In this document: one piece after another, positions 62,998 through 64,000 of the stretch | Position numbering within the stretch: the first letter of the stretch is position 1 | Layout of the letters: every line of letters begins with the position of its first letter | DNA from: Caldifarciminota bacterium | GTDB taxonomy: Bacteria > Hydrothermota > Tepidihabitantia > Tepidihabitantales > Tepidihabitantaceae | DNA: 64,000 nt | Assembly (NCBI GenBank): GCA_026418295.1 | Contig: JAOABP010000002.1 | Coordinates: 90,244 to 154,243, forward strand | Direction: 5' to 3' | Translations under genes and position numbers: made by a program | The notes under the pieces: generated by a model | Database searches by the model: none | What the model was told of the DNA's origin: nothing | What the model saw: only the letters and a program-made list of their open reading frames with translations

Positions 62998-63582
62998 ATG
63001 ATGTCCTCTGGTAAAACCGGATCGTCAGGGGTGCGTGTTCCACGCCGGTCCCCGCCAAAACAGGAAAAAGCACAATACATAATGTTTGCAGTCGTAGCTG
63101 TTCTAGTTATTACCGTCGTTCTTGTTGTAGCCTTTGGGGGGAGGAAAGGGACTTCAGCAAAAGTACCGCAACGAACAAAGAGTGTAGCAACAAGGCTGAC
63201 GGAAACAGGTAGTGCAGCATCTAGGCGTTCAAGAGAACAATTTGCTTCTCGAGCTTCTCGGCGCGAGCGCAGTAAAAAGGAGTCGACAGGAGATTTCCGG
63301 GCGCGGCGGCGGCGTGAACGTGCAGAGCGTCGGACAGTGGCGTCCCGAACAAGCATAAGAAGCAGCCGTGGTGGGTATACTGCCAGACGCAGCGGAACGC
63401 CGGTACTGCAAGCTATTATATCTCAGCCAGACGGTGAAAGGGTCGCAGTGGTCGGGAGTCGACAGGTTAAAAAAGGTGATCTAATAGAAGGGAGGAGAAT
63501 AACTGAAGTCGGTCCGGATCGGGTGAAAATCGAGTACTTTACTAAGACTTATGAAGTCAGACTCAACCAACCAATTTATTAA
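62998..63582 (+). CDS. Inner-membrane protein with Arg/Ser-rich linker and PilP/GspC-like domain
   Basis: 194 residues: short cytoplasmic N-terminus, one membrane helix (YIMFAVVAVLVITVVLVVAF, about 28-47), an extremely Arg/Ser/Glu-rich linker (about 50-130; RRSREQFASRASRRERSKK, FRARRRRERAERRTVASR), and a small C-terminal domain (LQAIISQPDGERVAVVGSRQVKKGDLIEGRRITEVGPDRVKIEYFTKTYEV) with the pattern of PilP/GspC homology domains that contact secretins. A type IV pilus or type II secretion accessory role is inferred. Two adjacent ATGs (62998, 63001) follow a strong ribosome site. Confidence 0.72.
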   Translation: MMSSGKTGSSGVRVPRRSPPKQEKAQYIMFAVVAVLVITVVLVVAFGGRKGTSAKVPQRTKSVATRLTETGSAASRRSREQFASRASRRERSKKESTGDFRARRRRERAERRTVASRTSIRSSRGGYTARRSGTPVLQAIISQPDGERVAVVGSRQVKKGDLIEGRRITEVGPDRVKIEYFTKTYEVRLNQPIY

Positions 63583-63588
63583 TATTAA

Positions 63589-64000
63589 GTGCTTTCTACG
63601 ATAATTAGACGTTCCTGCTTGTTCATTACTCTGATTTTTTCTTTGATATCCGCACGAGACTTGCTCTACAATGGAAATTTTGAACTCCCTCCGGATTCTG
63701 GTTGGCAGATTATACGGTGGGGAGAATTCCCTGACACTGGTAATTGTCGAGTACGGTGGCGACATAGTTATCATCCTGACCGTGATTTTGAAGTCATGCT
63801 CCACAAATTACTTCATCAAGGAATCAAACTGTTCCAAAAAGTCAGCATTTCTACCTTGGATCTTGAATTCCGTGTATCCTGTCGTTTGATAGCAAGAAGT
63901 GAGAGTGACAGTTTATTTGCAGCCGCGGCTGTTGGAATGGAGTATTTAGATAACAACGACTCGTTACTAGGTGAAACGAGAATCGTCTACGCGACTGCCG
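63589..64000 (+). CDS. Secreted protein, truncated by the window end
   Basis: An open frame runs from GTG 63589 to the window edge (137 codons) without a stop. The N-terminus VLSTIIRRSCLFITLIFSLISA is a signal peptide, and the mature part starts RDLLYNGNFELPPDSGWQIIRW, the NG-NFE opening typical of CBM4/9-like jelly-roll domains and similar to NLLVNGDFSNW in the protein at 41627-42469. It begins 6 bases after the previous stop without a ribosome site, so it is probably translationally coupled. C-terminus unknown. Confidence 0.7.
   Translation, partial: MLSTIIRRSCLFITLIFSLISARDLLYNGNFELPPDSGWQIIRWGEFPDTGNCRVRWRHSYHPDRDFEVMLHKLLHQGIKLFQKVSISTLDLEFRVSCRLIARSESDSLFAAAAVGMEYLDNNDSLLGETRIVYATA

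Noticed and set aside
1-64000. CRISPR array, insertion sequence, prophage or toxin-antitoxin locus
   Set aside because: No regularly spaced repeats, transposase or phage genes, or small paired toxin genes were found; genes are almost all housekeeping or envelope functions.

Overview
The window most resembles an uncultivated, anaerobic, diderm bacterium of the candidate division WOR-3 / Stahlbacteria type. That placement is inference from gene content, not from a marker tree. The supporting content is: BamA (an outer membrane is present), several secreted proteins ending in a Bacteroidetes-style C-terminal sorting domain (T9SS/Por type), a V/A-type rather than F-type ATPase, a ferredoxin-linked indolepyruvate oxidoreductase, and archaeal-looking thiolase plus DUF35 pairs. 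No rRNA, CRISPR array, insertion sequence or prophage was seen. Genes are densely packed, many overlap by 4 bases, and only two clear intrinsic terminators were found.

Layout. 1-9338 (minus): phosphomannomutase (cut by the window edge), a TRL-family lipoprotein, elongation factor G, a four-gene membrane-protein operon of unknown role (FN3/DUF6754-like plus three integral membrane proteins), and iorAB. 9466-17086 (plus): a GyrI-domain lipoprotein, four V-ATPase genes (H/G, I, K, E; the remaining subunits are absent), and a 1045-aa surface protein. 17153-18188 (minus): HIT protein and a pyruvate-kinase C-domain-like protein. 18312-28797 (plus): two thiolase-fold proteins and two DUF35 proteins, an unknown small protein, an HD hydrolase, a metallo-beta-lactamase-fold protein, mutL, miaA, metK, ahcY. 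28818-36163 (minus): bamA, clpC, a secreted 858-aa protein. 36362-41176 (plus): a paralogue of the 1045-aa surface protein, a TPR protein, tRNA-Val(CAC). 41179-46116 (minus): HTH/AT-hook protein, a secreted protein, rplU, secG, tpiA, pgk, gap. 46416-50662 (plus): endonuclease-family lipoprotein, transglutaminase, fabH and a half-size EamA protein, with tRNA-Leu(CAA) on the minus strand. 50643-56798 (minus): a branched-chain amino-acid-type ABC transporter (livHMGF without a binding protein) fused by overlaps to a DUF2723 protein and an MFS protein. 56902-64000 (plus): secreted protein, adenosine-specific kinase, propeller protein, a 1056-aa probable outer-membrane protein, a PilP/GspC-like protein and a truncated secreted protein.

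The strongest global signal is transcriptional. Almost every operon head has a sigma70-like promoter (TTGAC-type -35, usually a 16-base spacer, TATAAT-type -10), and for about 13 operons the -10 ends only 3-12 bases before the start codon, with no Shine-Dalgarno sequence. These mRNAs should be leaderless or nearly so, and some start at GTG or TTG. Internal operon genes and most surface-protein genes instead carry strong AGGAGG-type sites. The two tRNA promoters have the same geometry, which calibrates where transcription should begin. This pattern decides several start codons, for example fabH.

Other points of interest are a thiolase/DUF35 cluster in which both thiolase-fold proteins have lost the catalytic Cys and His, a lysine-rich kelch-like module shared by two large surface proteins, an Na+-binding signature in the V-ATPase rotor subunit, and the four-gene membrane operon.
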